Assembly: GCA_918807975.1 (NCBI GenBank)
Contig: OU964922.1
Location: 6,771,501 to 6,835,500 of the forward strand
Reading direction: 5' to 3'
Length of the DNA: 64,000 bases
Source of the DNA: Aplidium turbinatum
Lineage: Eukaryota; Chordata; Ascidiacea; Aplousobranchia; Polyclinidae
The notes beneath the pieces are model-generated. The model was not told where the DNA came from and ran no database searches. It saw only the letters and a list, made by a program, of their open reading frames with translations. The position numbers were made by a program, and so were the translations under genes. Below, piece after piece: positions 23,337 to 35,267 of this stretch; position 1 is the stretch's first letter; every line of letters begins with the position of its first letter.

Positions 23337-23590
23337 GGTTTAGTAACTTTATAGTGTTGCATTTTGTATAAAATACATTAAAATTTTCTTTGAATGTAAA
23401 ATGTAGCATCCACAATTTTGGAAACTTTTCTATTTGGTACGGCATTGAAATTTAGCCAGAATGTTAAGTTTCGATTCAGTATCTGCAGAAAGTAAATGTA
23501 AAACAAAAACAATGCATTTGGGAACCTGAGGTAAGCTTATTACAAATATTCATTAGGATAAACACACTAACCTACATTTCTTCATCAGTA
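23337..23590 (+). repeat. Right member of the diverged direct repeat
   Basis: Parallels 19235-19480 (see that entry), beginning just outside the right end of the foldback. Confidence 0.5.
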
Positions 23591-23819
23591 TTTATTGTAG
23601 TAGTAGCCTACAATTTTATGCTTGTGTTTCTTCGTGGAAATTCGAAATAAAACTTGTTTGTTTCGAGTGGTTTGTACCGTGTGAATGTTTGGCACCTAGC
23701 AAACAAAATTAGTTTACGCTAGTGTATGCGCTGACGTTGACGCCGCCAACTTTTTTTACAAGTTGCGTTGATGCATACAGCGTATGTTTTTTCGAACGTT
23801 TGCGTTTACGCTGACGGCG

Positions 23820-24290
23820 TCAATATTTTTTGTATGCGCGTACATCACTGGTTATTTGCTTCCAAGAGTGGCGATTTTGAGCCAGCTCGCCCAGTGTCGC
23901 CAAGTTGAGTCCGGTCCATGATTGGATGTTGTCTTGCCATCGTTTTGGTTGTCTGCCACGTTTTCTTTTTCCTTCTACTTTTCCTTCTAAGCAAACTTTG
24001 CTGATTCCGAATTGTGATCTTTTAGTGTGGCCGAACAGTTTTAAAACTTTTGATTGTATTATTGCTGCAATTGGATGTAATTTTGTCATAGTTAAAAGAT
24101 ATTCTGTTTACGTGTGGTCAAGTAGCCTTTTGTTGGTCATGCTTCTCATGATGATGTGATTTTGGAAGGTCGTGAGTTTTTTCTTTATTTGAGTTTTTTG
24201 TTTATGGATGTTGTTGCAATCTAGTTGGAATTCATAATGTTGCCTACAGACAGCGTTGTTCAAATGTCTTATCGTTTTTGGAGTAATTGA
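23820..24290 (-). pseudogene. 3' end of a LINE reverse-transcriptase ORF
   Basis: On the minus strand the codons give MRSMTNKRLLDHT, then LHPIAAIIQSKVLKLFGHTK, then GKRKRGRQPKRWQDNIQSW and ATLGELAQNRHSWKQIT. This is the C-terminal tail typical of RTE-like and related LINE ORF2 proteins (HxxR…GKRxRGRPxxRW…A.DR..W). The copy is 5'-truncated: no RT catalytic motifs are present. One in-frame stop lies within the tail. A TG/CG-rich 3' UTR-like stretch adjoins at 23690-23820. Confidence 0.7.
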
Positions 24291-24293
24291 TTA

Positions 24294-24869
24294 CACTGGT
24301 CTACACGATTTTTGCTCTGTGAACTTTGAAAACTGATTTAGAGTAATTTTGGGGTGCTGAATCCGAATATGACCTCAGATTTATGCTATCACGTCAGGTT
24401 TGTGAGATAGCCTATGATAACAGCATATTGTTACTTTTGTCAAAAGTGGAAGATTTGACATTGCGTTTATTGCACATACACATTGTGCAAGATCCAGAAA
24501 TCCAGGCCATGTGGTGCATAAGTAGCTGAAATACACCTACCAATTATAATTTTGTTACCAATTTGTTTTCTAAGCAACATAATTAACAAGGCAGTAATAA
24601 CAAGCTAAAAGGGAGGCTATAAGTGTAACTGACCCCCTCCCCCCGTCAATGTTTTGCATGAAACCACAAAGATTTAAGCAAGCCTATGGCAATGCTTGTT
24701 CAGTAACCATATTTAGGTTGTTTTGGCCTGTCTAACACTAACCTTTCGTTACAGCACTGCATATGTTGGTGGTAAACGCAACGCCAAATCTTCCACTTTT
24801 GACGTTCATGGAGTTTGCAGTTTTCAAAGTTCATGGAGCAAAAAAAAATTCTTTTTTTGTAGACCAGTG
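24294..24869. mobile_element. Harbinger-type MITE, copy 1
   Basis: It starts CACTGGTCTACA and ends TGTAGACCAGTG, with GCTC(C)ATGAACTTTGAAAACT just inside both ends. TTA is duplicated at both edges, as expected for PIF/Harbinger. The copy at 36421-38181 is the same family in opposite orientation with a TAA duplication. No transposase is encoded. Confidence 0.75.
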
Positions 24870-24872
24870 TTA

Positions 24873-25177
24873 TCTTTGTTTATTTTATCTTTATCCTGCA
24901 TTGCGGGAAAGCGGACTTGAGCGCTATGCATCGGTGTACGCCTTCCGACATACACCTGACCCACGCTGCAGCCGACTGCAATGTCTGTTTCCGGTTGTCT
25001 ACTTTACTTATGACTTAAATTTGGTACTACCCATTACTCGAAATCGATCACTGGGTAGAGGCAATTATCGTAAAGTTTCTTGCCCAGAGAAGCAACAGCA
25101 AGTGTGGGTGGCTGGAGTCGAACATGCAGGCTCTCGACTGCGAGCCCAACGCGCTAACCACTCGGCCACTGCTGCCG
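24873..25177 (-). mobile_element. tRNA-derived SINE, family 1
   Basis: Reverse-oriented copy of 18447-18763. The B box reads GAGTCGAAC on the + strand near 25115, and the A box CCACTCGGCCA near 25160. It lies directly beside the Harbinger-type MITE. Confidence 0.85.
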
Positions 25178-25217
25178 ACATCTGTAAGCTAGTGGCATCT
25201 TTAAAGTTATAGCCCAG

Positions 25218-25774
25218 TGGTCACAGCGGTAAACCATAATCTCTTCGTGGGAAAATTGTAACGTAAGATTCCCAAATCCGTTCGTCTGCATGCAATGACC
25301 CAAAAATAAACACACTTTCGAAACGTCTATTCAAAAGTGTATTCCAGTAAAGTTAGCCCGAGGCTATCGAAATGACTGGTGCAACGCCGTACACCTAAAA
25401 ACTGTCACTACAATACAAATTACTTGGATAAAAGACGGAACCTTTGTCCAGCTAGCAAGCACTAAGCCAACAGTTAAATGTGCGGCCAACTTTCAAACAA
25501 TCATTTTACGAATGACCAGAATAGATATCAATATCTCAAATTCACGTAGAAAGTAACTGTGACGCAATAAATGAAAGACAATTATGAAGTCATTCCAACA
25601 GGTGTTCAAGCTGATGTAATATTTCCTGTTTAAACAGGCCCAAACAAGTCCAAACAGGTCTTATGAACGATGGTGCAATTTTGGCACATGCTTTAGGAAT
25701 TTCCATGACGTAATATTCAGTAGACTTGAACGGTTTTATATGACGTTTGATTTGTACAGAGATTGGCCGTAACA
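25218..25774 (-). repeat. 3' LTR of the BEL/Pao fossil
   Basis: 557 bp, TGTTACGGCC…CTGTGACCA on the minus strand. A G-rich stretch (AGGGGCC) just inside could be the polypurine tract. Confidence 0.9.
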
Positions 25775-26082
25775 TAGCGGCCCCTAGTTATGACAGTCTA
25801 ACATGGCATAACTAAAAAAGAATTGAAGGACAATCGTGAGCCAATGAATAAAACACATGATACACAAATTGTTTGAGTCACTCACGTTAAGTTAATACGC
25901 AAATACAAAGGGCATGCAAAGAATGAACAGCAATAAGAATACGCGACGATACATGAAATTGGTACCATAGGTACACGCTAAAATGACGCTATATACAATA
26001 AATTATTGCGATAATAACCGACTGTTCTGGGCTCAGACAAGTATCGGCCACCGCAGACAAAACCAGGCTCAAACCCTAACAC

Positions 26083-29000
26083 TTAGGTGTTCTTTACGGG
26101 GGCGAGGCACGAAATATCCCTCAACACGTAGTCTACTTTCACTTTCCCCGTACTCTCATCATAGTTGCAGACGGCAACTTTGGCTCTACGAACCACAGGC
26201 TTCCCTTTCCTAATTTGTGGAACTACCTCATGCACCCTCCCAAGTTGATACTTCCCACGTTTACCAATGTCTTGGAGAGAACCTACCACTACAAGTTGAC
26301 CAGGCTCCCAATTCTCGGCCATTTTTAGCCATTTTTTCCGGCCCTGAAGACCTGGCAAGTAAAAATCGATCCATTTATTCCAAAACTGCTGAGAAAGTGA
26401 CAAATTGAACCGATAATCCCTTCTTAATTGGTCACGATCATGTGGTTGCCCAACAGCACAGTATGGGTCTAAGTATGGGGTCAAAAGTGAGGCAGGGGTG
26501 ATGACAGTAAAATCCCTAGGGTCGTCACTCAAAGGTACCAAAGGGCGTTCGTTCACGATCCGAACGGCACTGCCTGTGTACGTAAGCAGTTCAATAAAAT
26601 TGGGCTTACGAATTGAAGAGTCCAAAATGTGAAAAAAGTATTTGGTCACATCAGCCATGAAACCAAATCTTTCAAGCCGAAATCTAGCCAAGACATCTGC
26701 CAGAGGGTTTAACAAGTCAGACAATTCAGGACAAGAAGACATTACATCATTTACACAAGTTCCTCGGAATTCAGATTGTTTTAAAGCCTTCTTCTTTAAA
26801 TCAGCAGCTCTATCTGACGCCAACACAAATTTGTTAGGTAAATCAATATCTTCCTTCAACGGAACAGGTATCTCAAATCGACCATCTTTCAACTCAATAT
26901 TCGGCTCGACAAGTTCTCTAGCCAAAATATCATTGCGAGACAATTCACAGGTTTCATTTTGCAAAGTCAAATCCTGAATGACTTTATTCAGGTCTGCTAT
27001 TTCCATATCACGAGACTCAATTTTACGCTGAAAGCCAGAGATGACATCCGACTCTGAAGACGTCTGCACTCTGCACACTTTAGCAACGCTTTCAACTAAG
27101 GGTGACTTACCACCACAAGCCAACCAACCGAGAGGAGTGAGCAAAGCATGCGGTTCACTACGATTGTCACCAACACGCTCTTCTTTTGCACACATCAAAT
27201 AAGCGTTGTCGTTGCCAATCAGTACATCTACAGTACTACAATCATTCAAATGAAACATATTCACGTCATGAAAATGACGGAAACCACTTAAATCTTGTTT
27301 ATGGGGTAAAGTTTTAACATCGTCAGCCCAAGCTGGGTTAACCACCGAGGTTATATCACAAAACAGTTCATCAGTCTCTAACGACTGGATGTTGAGTTTA
27401 ACAAGGTCAGCACAAGTAGGTTTCTGACCAGCCAGAGTATCCATTTTAAACGACGCTTTATCATACGGTTTAAGACCAAGTTCGCACACCAAGTCACTCG
27501 AAACAAAGGTCAACTGCGAACCAGGATCATGCTGACAATACACCAACTTCGATTTGCCAGTCATTGGATTCAAAACACGAGCAGCAGTAACGCGGTTAAA
27601 GGCTGCTTTAACATTTCCAATCTTAACATTACGCACAGGAACTCTGGCACCAGCCTCATCTTTACCGACCAAATCCAGAGAATCACGTGACGTCACATAA
27701 AAATCATGCAGAAGAAAATAGTGTTTCCTATCGTTGGTAGGTCCACACTTACGACAGTTATTTGCATGATTACAGTCTCTAACCATATGCTGGCGCAAAC
27801 AATTCAAGCATTTGCCAGCTTTCACAATGACATCTCTCCGATCTTTAGGTGTCAAGCGCAAAAATTCTTTACAATTAGACAAAAAATGATATTCAACTTG
27901 ACCACGTGACGAACAACAAAAACACGCCGGTATGTCACTATGTCTGGCCACACCGCCGCGCGGTGCGCCAACAGCAGTCGAGTACTGCGAACTCCCTGAA
28001 ATCACATTATCATGGGGTTTTACCGACGTCTGCCTAACCGGACATGAAGGCAATTTTCCTTTGCCAAACTTTTTAAATTGCTGCGACTCACCAGAATCGC
28101 CCATTAGCATAATGCTAAAATCAGTCGACTTACGCGTTTCCTCCCGTACTACAAATTCAAACAAACTCTGAAAAGTAGGCTCATCAGTGCCACCATACTG
28201 ATCACCTAAAAAGTCAAGATAACGCTGCTTAGCGTCAAACGGGAGTCGCTTAGCCAAATCCAAAACAAAACGTCCTTCCAATTTGTCACGCTGACCATAA
28301 GCTTGCGCGTAAAGCAGACACTGCGACAATTCATCTTTAAACTCTTTCAGATCACTGGAAGAGGTCGAATTCAATTTGCTACCATAGCGATACTTTCTAA
28401 TTTCTGGTTCGGCAAAAAGACCTCCACGAACTCCAAAACGCTGGGACAAGCGAGTTAACGACATTTCTATTCTGTCTTCCTCTGACAAGCCAGGAGTGTC
28501 GGAAACCAAATTAGCAATCGTTTGCGCAGCTGTTCTAACACAAGCTGCTTGTAACAAAGTCAAACGAGTTCCCTTAAAGGGCGAAGCTGCCATCAAGGCC
28601 ATAACACGATTTTTAAAGAAAATAAATGGCATATTATTACCATCGTAACCAATCAAGGCCGCCTTATCGAAGAACGTCCTACTATTTTGGTATTCAAAAA
28701 AGCAATCCTGCTGTTGAGAACTCGATTTAGCGGGAGAAGACAAGCTATATCCCTTAAGGGGCTGAGTGGGCTCAGTCCCATGCACAGCCCGATCACGATC
28801 CTCAAACACGTTAAAATCAGGAGACACGATACGCCTCTCACAACCACCCAAATTACGTGTAGCTGGGCGATCAACAACTAGCGGCGCAGAAAACTTTGAA
28901 GGGGGCAAAGCATTACTGCTAATGGCGGCCCCGTGACCTGTACGCTCTGGGGGAAGAGTTCGGCTAAAATTCGCAGGCCTTGGCACTAGGTCCTTCGGAA

Positions 29001-29643
29001 GACCCTTAGCCACGGCCCCGAGACCTCCTGAAACAGCTGGAAAACGTGTGGATCGCACTGGTCCACTTACAGATTGAACAGGCGTCTGGAAAAGGTTAGG
29101 TAAATTAAACTGCGATTGATGTTCACTTCTGGAATGCCTAGAAGAGCCCTTCCTAGAGCTACGCCGGGAGCCCAACTCAGAACGATATTCAGCTAAAACT
29201 GCCTCTTTACGTTGTTCGGCCCTCAACTGAGCGTCTTTGAGTGCGAACTCAGCAGCTCTAGCTTCGGCTTCGGCCTCAACTCTTGCGGCAGCCTCTGCTC
29301 GTGCGGCCTCAGCAGCTCTCGCGTCGGCCTCAGCTCTCGCGGCAGCCTCAGCTCGTATGGCCTCTGCTCTTGCGATGGCCTCAGCAGCTCTTGCTTCGGC
29401 CTCAGCTTGGATCTGGAGCTCCTCTCGTCTTAACTGTAGGTTAATTTGTGCAACTATCCGTGACGAGCTCTCAGACATCCTAGTGCTTACATTTGAGGCG
29501 CTATCCTCAGGATGTATGTCAGCATCCAACCTATCTGAGAACTCACTTTCTTTTTGTTCGAAGTTATTTTTTAACGAGTTAAATTCGGGATCTACCCTAT
29601 CACGAAGTTCTGCCAAGATTGCAGAGTTAACAATTTTACTCAA
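26083..29643 (-). pseudogene. gag-pol-like open frame of the BEL/Pao fossil
   Basis: A 1186-codon frame. Residues about 70-170 are a long Ala/Glu/Arg-rich coiled coil. A gag-like region of unknown fold follows. Near residues 575-650 there is a cluster of Cys/His knuckles (CFCCSS…, CLNCLRQHMVRDC, NNCRKCG). A protease-like DPGSQLTFVSSDL stretch comes next. The end has FWNKWIDFYLPGLQGRKKW and GQLVVVGSLQD, the C-terminal integrase signature of BEL/Pao elements. A further gag N-terminal stretch (MSTLGGDKDSTAVDS) lies upstream near 29.9 kb. The total is far below a normal BEL polyprotein, so this is a fossil. An active copy elsewhere could still mobilise it, but that is speculation. Confidence 0.85.
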
Positions 29644-30189
29644 AAGAGCATGGGAATGCCTTAATTCCTCTTCTCAAGTAGATAAGTTAGATCGAAAAAT
29701 TAACAGTTCCTGCTTATCACTCAAAGAACCTAGGGCTACAGAAAGTTCCCCAATTTGAGTCAAAATATCCCGTCTAAGATGCCGGGCCTCTCGAACTGAC
29801 TTAGCCTCATCGTTAATGGGTCCCTCCCCAGAATGGCCTGCCCGACCGCAAAGAACATCATCAGGCTTAAACTCAGTCGAGTCTACGGCGGTCGAGTCCT
29901 TGTCACCACCGAGTGTAGACATATTAAATGTTAGGGCTAAATTTAACAATTAAAAAATTAAGTTACACAAACACACAAATTACAGTAGTTATAAAAAACT
30001 TAACTGCCAAGACCGTAAAAATACAAAAAAGAATTTAAATGCACGATACCGTAGCTGTACGAGTATGTGAAGTCCAAACGTCCACAAAACTTGCTTGGAT
30101 TCTTCGACTTGAATCTTCAACCACAGATGGATTGCCTTTAATCTTCTTTCTTGCCAATGAATGTCAAAGTTATTTTTCTTCTGTACCAA

Positions 30190-30628
30190 ACTGAGAGGAA
30201 ATGTCTTTACTTTTTAGCTTAAAGTTCTTCAGTTGCCTACCGAGAAGAAATGTCTTTAATTTTCTTTGCTTCTTTAGACTACCAACCAACAAGATCTTCT
30301 TTTATTATTTCTTTGCTTTTGTAGCCTACCAACCAACAACTTCGTCTTTTATTTTTTTATGCTGCCTGTGCTTCCGTACAAACACTAGCCAGAGAATCGT
30401 CTTTTATTTTTTTGCTTCTAAGTGCTTCTGTGCCAAACACTAGACAGAGAATCGTCTTTTATTTTTTTTGCTTCTAAGTGCTTCTTGGCCTACCAGCTAA
30501 CAAAAACGTCTTTTATTTTTTTATGCTGCCTGTGCTTCCGTACAAACACTAGCCAGAGAATCGTCTTTTATTTTTTTGCTTTAATTTCTTGGCCCACCAG
30601 CTAACAAGAACTCGTCTTTTATTTTTTA
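30190..30628 (-). repeat. Imperfect tandem repeats in the leader of the BEL/Pao fossil
   Basis: Between the 5' LTR and gag, blocks of TCGTCTTTTATTTTTTT alternate with CTTCCGTACAAACACTAGCC and CTTGGCC(T/C)ACCAGCTAACAA. At least five irregular units are visible. Short frames here are low-complexity by-products. Confidence 0.7.
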
Positions 30629-31185
30629 TGGTCACAGCGGTAAACCATAATCTCTTCGTGGGAAAATTGTAACGTAAGGTTCCCAAATCCGTTCGTCTGC
30701 ATGCAATGACCCAAAAATAAACACACTTTCGAAACGTCTATTCAAAAGTGTATTCCAGTAAAGTTAGCCCGAGGCTATCGAAATGACTGGTGCAACGCCG
30801 TACACCTAAAAACTGTCACTACAATACAAATTACTTGGATAAAAGACGGAACCTTTGTCCAGCTAGCAAGCACTAAGCCAACAGTTAAATGTGCGGCCAA
30901 CTTTCAAACAATCATTTTACGAATGACCAGAATAGATATCAATATCTCAAATTCACGTAGAAAGTAACTGTGACGCAATAAATGAAAGACAATTATGAAG
31001 TCATTCCAACAGGTGTTCAAGCTGATGTAATATTTCCTGTTTAAACAGGCCCAAACAAGTCCAAACAGGTCTTATGAACGATGGTGCAATTTTGGCACAT
31101 GCTTTAGGAATTTCCATGACGTAATATTCAGTAGACTTGAACGGTTTTATATGACGTTTGATTTGTACAGAGATTGGCCGTAACA
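30629..31185 (-). repeat. 5' LTR of the BEL/Pao fossil
   Basis: 557 bp, nearly identical to the 3' LTR. One difference was noticed near the CTGTGACCA end (GTAAGG versus GTAAGA). Confidence 0.9.
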
Positions 31186-31190
31186 CCCAG

Positions 31191-32041
31191 TCAGAGGAAA
31201 AATTCTGAAAAATCTAAAGAAAGCTGTCCTATCATCTTGCAAAGAAAATTGACTTCAAGAGGGTAATCAAGGCGTGGTGCAGTCAAACCCAATGCTTTAC
31301 ATTACCCTTTTGCAATTGAAGACCAACAAGAGCTTGATCGGAAGCTGTGTCAATGCTAAAGTAGCCTACAACTAGCAGTTTTAAATTTGTGACTGCTTTG
31401 CATTATGTGGAGTAAGGTCCTAAACAAGATTCACTGATGAATTTAATGAAATTAAAGGAAGATGTAGTGTAAGTAAGAGAAAGCTGAGAAGAGTAGGCTA
31501 CTACTCGCAAGCTAAAGTTGCAGGGGTAATTATAAATTTAAAAGAAAATGATTTTCTTTTCCTGAGGACAAAACGCTTTTATAACTCCACTTAACTAGCT
31601 GAATCATTCGAAGGAAATGTATTCTACCGTACATTGCAAAGGATTCGATAGTTGTTGGAATATTGACAAATGTAGCCTATCAACAAACTCAAACATATCG
31701 TCGGTGAGTTTGAAGTTCCATGGAATTTTCATCGTATGTCTGTTGTGCAGATGCGGGCATGTGGGACAAATTTAAACCATTTGTAGGCTACAACAATGAC
31801 ATTTTGGATAAGTTGGTAGGCTACTTTTGACAGAAAGCCACACAGCAAACTTCAGCTGCAAACAGAACGAACCACCCCATAATCTCTACACAAGGAATCA
31901 TTGAATGCAACTTTCGAAAGGTTTTTCCAAATAGTTTTGTTATGATTTTTTTGTGTCCCGGTAGCTACCTCCAACGGTTGTGCTTTGAGAACGTGGCTTT
32001 AGCAATTACTGAAATTTGTAAAGAATTGTTTGCGCTCCAGT
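31191..32041. other. Intergenic, nothing recognised
   Basis: A+T-rich with several GTAGGCTAC words. No open frame, repeat end or RNA gene could be supported. Confidence 0.4.
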
Positions 32042-32183
32042 AGGCCTATGACGCAAAACCGATTGAAAAGCCTAACTATAGGCTACATGTTGTGCATCAA
32101 TTCAGACGTCGCAAAATTTTATCATTTGATGCTGTGATCCGTAATTTTGCATTGCAAAAAGTCCAGAAAGAGTTGAATTAAAT

Positions 32184-32402
32184 CAGGGATGTCCAAAGTC
32201 CGGCCCGCGGGCCAACTCCGGCCGACGAGACGTTTTTGTATGGCCCGCACCTGTTATTGTACAATGTGTTATTTTTGGCCTGCAGACACACAAACATCAT
32301 ATAAGTTCAACTTCCAGTTTTCAGAAAAATTATTGTGGCTGTTGGCCCGCGAACACTTATTATCAAATCTGGCTCGCGTGGGAAAAAGTTCGAACACTCC
32401 TG
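32184..32402. mobile_element. hAT-type MITE in duplication unit A
   Basis: The ends are CAGGGATGTCCAAAGT and, reversed, CAGGAGTGTTCGAACT, with GGCCCGCGGGCC inside. The 8-bp duplication AATTAAAT is exact on both sides (32176-32183 and 32403-32410). Confidence 0.85.
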
Positions 32403-32744
32403 AATTAAATGCTTGGTTGAACTATTTTCGTTGCCTGTAGGCCTATTGTGTGTTTACAAAGCTTTCTACACAAAATAGTTTGCAAAAGTAGGCTAATTTC
32501 AGCTTAACACGATCATGCAACGCAATATACAAATTAGTTGTATATTTGCTAAAAAATATTATGGGGCCCATTTTTCGTATTGTTTCCCGACCAGTGCTGA
32601 CTTCTCTCGGAGGCCCTGGGCCTATGACTCAAAACCGATTGAACAGCCTAACTATACATGTTGTGCATCAATTCAGATGTCGCAATATTTTATTATTTGA
32701 TGCTGTGATCCGTAACTTTGCATTGCAAAAAGTCCAGAAAGGGT

Positions 32745-33051
32745 TTGTTTGTTTGTTTTTCTTTATCCTGCATTGCGGGAAAGCGGACTTGAGCGCTATG
32801 CATCGGTGTACGCCTTCCGACATACACCTGACCCACGCTGCAGCCGACTGCAATGTCAGTTTCCGGTTGTCTACTGTACTTATGACTTAAATTTGGTACT
32901 ACCCATTACTCGAAATCGATCACTGGGTAGAGGCAATTATCGTTAAGTTTCTTGCCCAGAGAAACAACAGCAAGTGCGGGTGGCTGGAGTCGAACATGCA
33001 AGCTCTCGACTGCGATTCTCAACGCGCTAACCACTCGGCCACGGCTGCCGA
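32745..33051 (-). mobile_element. tRNA-derived SINE, family 1
   Basis: Reverse-oriented copy inserted in duplication unit B between CCAGAAAG and GAATTAAATC, which are adjoining in unit A. The body is almost the same as 24873-25177. Confidence 0.85.
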
Positions 33052-33062
33052 CTGAATTAAAT

Positions 33063-33283
33063 CAGGGATGTCCAAAGTCCGCCCGCTCGCGGGCCAACTC
33101 CGCCCACGAGACGTTTTTGTATGGCCCGCGCCTGTTGTTGCACAATGTGTTATTTTTGACGTGCAGACACATAAAAAGCATATAAATTCAACTTGCAGTT
33201 TTCAGAAAAATTATTGTGGCTGTTGGCCCGCGAACACTTATTATCAAATCTGGCTCGCGTGGGAAAAAGTTTGGACATTCCTG
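33063..33283. mobile_element. hAT-type MITE in duplication unit B
   Basis: Copy of 32184-32402 carried along by the tandem duplication, with the same AATTAAAT flanks. Its right end keeps the more symmetrical GTTTGGACATTCCTG. Confidence 0.85.
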
Positions 33284-33582
33284 AATTAAATGCTTGGTTG
33301 AATTATTTTCGTTGCCTGTAAGTTTATTGTGTGTTTACAAAGCTTTCTAGACAAAATAGTTAGCCTCAATCGCATTTTTTCTGCAAGTGTAATCCAGTGA
33401 TTAATTAAGCTTAGGCTATTATTGATTTACATTGAACAAAGTTCTTTTCATACTGAGGAAAGTAGGCTAATTTCGGCTTAGCACGAACATGCAACGCAAT
33501 ATTTGCTAAAAAAAATATTATGGGGCCCATTTTTCGTAGGCTATTGTTTCCCGACCAGTGCTAACTTCTCTCGGAGGCCCTG

Positions 33583-34105
33583 TGTAGGCTACACCACCTT
33601 TGTGATCAGTTGATCCTGGCAACTAACTATAGGCCTGCACTAAGTGAAAAAGTAAGGTTATATTAAATGAAAACAATCTGTGAATTTTCCAGTATTTGAT
33701 TTCATGATTTTGTAGGTCACAGTTTAACAGATTTCTATAAAGAAGTTTTTTGTGTTAACTGCTGTTTACGATTTTGGTAGAGAAGGTGATGTTTTAACCA
33801 TAGACAAATAAAACCTAACAACTAGACGGCATTTAACATAATATCATGAAAACAAAGTTTGACAATCTTTTTAGTTTGACAATCTTTCTAGTGTAGTATG
33901 ATCTTTAATGGCATTTTTTTTGTTGAGAGTAGTTAAGTTTAAATGCTCCCTCACACTTGTGGCCAATTGTCGCGTGAACATACCGATCACCAATGTAGGC
34001 TATGTAGCCTACACTGTAGTGTAAACTCCGCGTCGTGCGAACAAGTGAACTTGTAGGCTACACGACATAGCCTAGCCTATGAATACAGAAAGGAAGGAAT
34101 TTCAG
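33583..34105. other. Intergenic, nothing recognised
   Basis: A+T-rich, with a cluster of GTAGGCTAC-type words at 33990-34080. No gene is seen. Confidence 0.4.
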
Positions 34106-34109
34106 ATTT

Positions 34110-34850
34110 AAGCTGAAAATAGTAGGCTAACCAACTTTAAATGATTTATACACAGGGATAATATATCACTGTTGAACCTCAATTCAATAAAACTATAAGG
34201 CATATTTTTGACAAAACCTTTAGATTCTTTACCAATAAAAAGGACAGTGAGAAAGTTTTTTAATTCGCGTTTACGTTCCTCCGTCTGAGAGTCAGCAGAA
34301 CTTGAATCCAAAAACCCTTTCAGCATTTTATAAAAAATCACGTAGGATAGTTGTTAACATTAAAATAAGAATGTAATCGATTGACTTCATTATTAAAACG
34401 ATCAGGATTTGAGCAATCGTAAAGTGCCTCGTGCTCGCTTAAGCAGGCACTTAATCAATCCCGACTTGTATAGTTAGAAGGGCATATAGGCCTAGCGTTG
34501 AAATTCAGAAGGAGGTTAGTAGCTTAGGCTACTAGTTGGTTTTCACCAAACCCAAGTTGGACATCAAGTTTGTTGCTGTTAACTTTGATTTCGACGTCGA
34601 GAAAGGAAATGGTGGGAACGACTTTTTCTACTGTAAAGGTTATATTGGGATGTGGCGAGTTAAGCATGTAAAGAAACTGCCCACAAGAATTCTCATTATT
34701 GAATATAGCAAAAATATCGTCAGCTTAACGTTATAGTTCAATTTTGAATGGCAATTCACATCAGTTTTAGCAAAAATTTTATTCTATACAAGCGCCAAAA
34801 AGAAATTGGCTAGAGTTGGACCCAGAGGCGAGCTCATTGCCACACTGTCA
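34110..34850 (-). pseudogene. Penelope-like reverse-transcriptase relic
   Basis: On the minus strand, about 34850-34790 encodes SPLGPTLANFFLALV, matching the GSPLGP.LANIFM block of Penelope-like RTs. About 34730-34540 encodes DIFAIFNNENS, FLYMLNSPHPNITFTVEKV and ISFLDVEIKVNSN, the motif D to E region with the catalytic region worn. Downstream parts to 34110 (CLLKRARGTL, then a thumb-like block) follow in order. The copy is truncated and broken. Confidence 0.7.
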
Positions 34851-34963
34851 AATTATTTAGTAATTTTCCTTTACTATTATTTATTTGCGTCAGACAAAGC
34901 TGTCCATATCCAAAACAAGACAACGAAAAAATACACAAACTGCAAATGCACAAAGGTACAAAC

Positions 34964-35266
34964 TGGTTTGGTTTGGTTGGTTTGGTTTGGTTTTGAATCT
35001 TTATCCTCGGACTGACAAAGCCTTGATAGGTTATTCCTGGTACTTGTTCGCATACTTGTAGAGGCACTTGACGCAGGGCCGGTTACCGCGATTGGCAGAG
35101 TGAAGTTTCCGATTGTTGAAGTCTTGTTGCCGAGAAATTATTCCATTCACTAGGTGCCGCTGAATGGAGAGCAGTCCTGAAATGCGTTGCTCAAACGCAC
35201 ACCCCGAGAGTCGAACCAGCGCCGTGTGATCTTGAGCCCGGCGCGTAACCACTGAGCTATCGGGGC
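34964..35266 (-). mobile_element. tRNA-derived SINE, family 2
   Basis: Nearly the same sequence as 21111-21407, with an expanded (CCAAA)n tail and an intact tRNA-like head ending at 35266. It abuts the LINE-tail-like repeat at 35268. Confidence 0.9.
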
Positions 35267-35267
35267 A

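Larger units (their letters stand above)
25218..31185 (-). mobile_element. BEL/Pao-type LTR retrotransposon fossil, shortened
   Basis: Two LTRs of equal length (557 bp) bound a 5-bp direct duplication, CCCAG (25213-25217 and 31186-31190). The element runs on the minus strand from TGTTACGGCC to CTGTGACCA, with TG…CA ends. Internal coding shows gag-like, zinc-knuckle, protease-like and integrase-end parts of BEL/Pao type. It is broken and much shorter than whole BEL elements (about two breaks), so it is non-autonomous. The LTR pair differs at only about one site that I could spot, which suggests a recent insertion. Confidence 0.9.
32042..33582 (+). repeat. Tandem duplication of a 0.6-kb unit, second unit enlarged
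   Basis: Unit A (32042-32617) and unit B (32618-33582) share GGCCTATGAC(G/T)CAAAACC, TGTTGTGCATCAATTCAGA, the MITE, CTGAATTAAATGCTTGGTTG, GGGGCCCATTTTTCGTA and CTCTCGGAGGCCCTG in the same order. Unit B also carries a family 1 SINE and about 100 bp near 33360-33460 absent from A. So the duplication came before the SINE and after the MITE. Confidence 0.8.

Noticed and set aside
25590-25775. Small frame MLRPISVQIKRHIK repeated at 11489, 25590 and 31001
   Set aside because: It lies inside the LTR and is repeated only because the LTR is.
29237-29758. A 173-codon Ala/Ser-rich frame opposite the gag-like region
   Set aside because: It is the antisense of the coiled-coil coding sequence; low complexity explains its length.
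30201-30604. Phe-rich frames in the BEL/Pao leader
   Set aside because: They come from TTTTATTTTTT tandem repeats.
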